DNA of 64,000 nt from Desulfopila sp. IMCC35008. Its GTDB lineage: Bacteria; Desulfobacterota; Desulfobulbia; Desulfobulbales; Desulfocapsaceae. The position numbers and the translations under genes were made by a program. The notes beneath the pieces are model-generated. The model saw only the letters and a program-made list of their open reading frames with translations. It did no database searches and was not told where the DNA came from. The stretch covers positions 594,001 to 658,000 of the forward strand of contig NZ_CP050700.1 of NCBI RefSeq assembly GCF_010646885.2, written 5' to 3'. Each line of letters starts with the position of its first letter. The stretch's first letter is position 1. Positions 63,220 through 64,000 of the stretch are shown one piece after another.

Positions 63220-63516
63220 TTAAATGCGACTGAGGGCTACAATAGTGACCCCGACGATCATCGACAGGAACACGTTACCGGTTCGCAGGCTGCAGAGGGC
63301 GGTGCAGGCTGTGGCAACCCAGCCCCAGAATCCTGCAGCCATGGCGGTGGGGACAATCAAGGAGAGCAGGATGGTGCCCGGCAAGGCATCCATAAATTTA
63401 CGGAACCGACCGGTTTTAGGCAAACGACCGGCCAGCAGTAGTCCGCCGAGGCGAAGACTGTAGGTAACAACAGCAGCAGCTGCGATCACGATATAGACGG
63501 TATATGCATCATTCAT
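63220..63516 (-). CDS. azlD: AzlD-type branched-chain amino-acid transport protein
   Basis: 98 residues with three to four predicted membrane helices, the usual size of AzlD. The segment TYSLRLGGLLLAGRLPKTGRFRKFMDALPGTILLSLI is characteristic. Its ATG overlaps the stop of azlC by 4 bp, as in most azlCD operons. AzlC and AzlD together export branched-chain amino acids or analogues; the exact substrate is not known here. Confidence 0.8.
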   Translation of the reverse strand: MNDAYTVYIVIAAAAVVTYSLRLGGLLLAGRLPKTGRFRKFMDALPGTILLSLIVPTAMAAGFWGWVATACTALCSLRTGNVFLSMIVGVTIVALSRI

Positions 63517-64000
63517 TTCCCGTTTCCTTTGTGAAATAAATTATCCGGCAGCAGGGCGGTGACCAGTGCTCCTCCAAGTCCTCCTGCGAGGATGTACCAT
63601 TTGCCGGGGATCAGCTTTTCGGTAATGATTGCCAGTAAGGCGCTCACGACCCAGGGGAGGATATCCCGTCTTCCTTTCCAGAAGCTGAAAACAAGCGCAG
63701 TAAAAACCGCGACAAAGGCAAAATCCAGGCCGTACTTTTCCGGCTGGGAAATTGCTTCTCCCATCAGGTGGCCGGTCATGGTTCCGGCGCACCAGGCTGC
63801 CTGTACACAGATCCCCCCGCCTAACAGAAACCAGGTCGAGATCTCTTCCTTATGGTAACGGGACATGGTTATGGCCCAGTTTTCATCCGCCACCAGGTGG
63901 ATGAAAACACATTTATGCAGGAAAGAGGTGCCTGCAAATAAAGGGTTCAGCGAGGCACCGATTAGTAAATAGCGCATATTGATAACCAGCACAGCCAGGG
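63513..64000 (-). CDS. azlC: AzlC-type transport protein (truncated by window end)
   Basis: The frame runs off the right edge of the window; about 162 C-terminal residues of a usual 230-250 are present. NMRYLLIGASLNPLFAG, then LVADENWAI and WFLLGGGICVQAAWCAGTMTGHLMG, match AzlC. It forms the large subunit of the AzlCD exporter with the overlapping downstream gene. Confidence 0.82.
   Translation of the reverse strand, partial: LAVLVINMRYLLIGASLNPLFAGTSFLHKCVFIHLVADENWAITMSRYHKEEISTWFLLGGGICVQAAWCAGTMTGHLMGEAISQPEKYGLDFAFVAVFTALVFSFWKGRRDILPWVVSALLAIITEKLIPGKWYILAGGLGGALVTALLPDNLFHKGNGK

Overview
The window reads as a chromosome segment of an anaerobic or sulfate-reducing Desulfobacterota-like bacterium, probably near the Desulfobulbales. 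I infer this from gene content only: a hydroxyproline-dehydratase-type glycyl radical enzyme with its activase, a pentaheme nitrite reductase, a TAXI-type TRAP transporter, a CopA ATPase with two metal-binding domains, a haem-binding sensor kinase and paired GlgC-type proteins. Housekeeping sequence looks GC-balanced; the 4.6-27.4 kb part is visibly more AT-rich except for the YobI-type ATPase gene.

Layout: 1-4.2 kb holds the end of a DHH phosphoesterase gene, two overlapping GlgC-type genes and a KAS III-type synthase. At 4524-4599 lies tRNA-Arg(CCT), and everything from there to about 27.4 kb is an integration hotspot. Three exact 47-bp copies of the tRNA 3' part (4554, 5531, 11146) and one decayed copy (27368) bound a stack of elements: a one-gene unit (NYN-LOTUS protein), an AIPR-carrying element with integrase, excisionase and replication protein, and a longer stretch with a second integrase, a giant YobI-type ATPase and a Shedu nuclease. 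After Shedu comes a row of small genes separated by attC-like palindromes, which looks like an integron cassette cluster without an integrase. It contains a DUF3800 gene split by an IS630 element and a class-D-like group II intron lying in an attC-like site. Four further sites in 21.7-27.4 kb share a GACTACATA box placed 68-69 bp before the tRNA anticodon-loop core; they look like recombination sites delimiting more small cargo units.

From 28 to 33.4 kb there are a haem-binding hybrid kinase and a TIGR02285-type binding protein amid gene relics (dockerin-like, PhnM, DNRLRE). From 33.4 to 48.8 kb: DUF3592 protein, glycyl radical enzyme and activase, CopA/CopZ, a PHP phosphatase, a hybrid kinase and small unknowns. 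From 48.9 to 64 kb lies a group consistent with lysine catabolism: a saccharopine/lysine dehydrogenase-like protein, glutaryl-CoA dehydrogenase, an ALDH7-type aminoadipate semialdehyde dehydrogenase and two LysE-family exporters. Interspersed are NrfA, a TAXI TRAP system coupled to a TyrA-like dehydrogenase, a GH3 protein, a MATE pump and AzlCD.

The most interesting part is the tRNA-Arg hotspot: tandem cargo units with shared ends, at least four defence-type genes, and a cassette cluster embedded in it.
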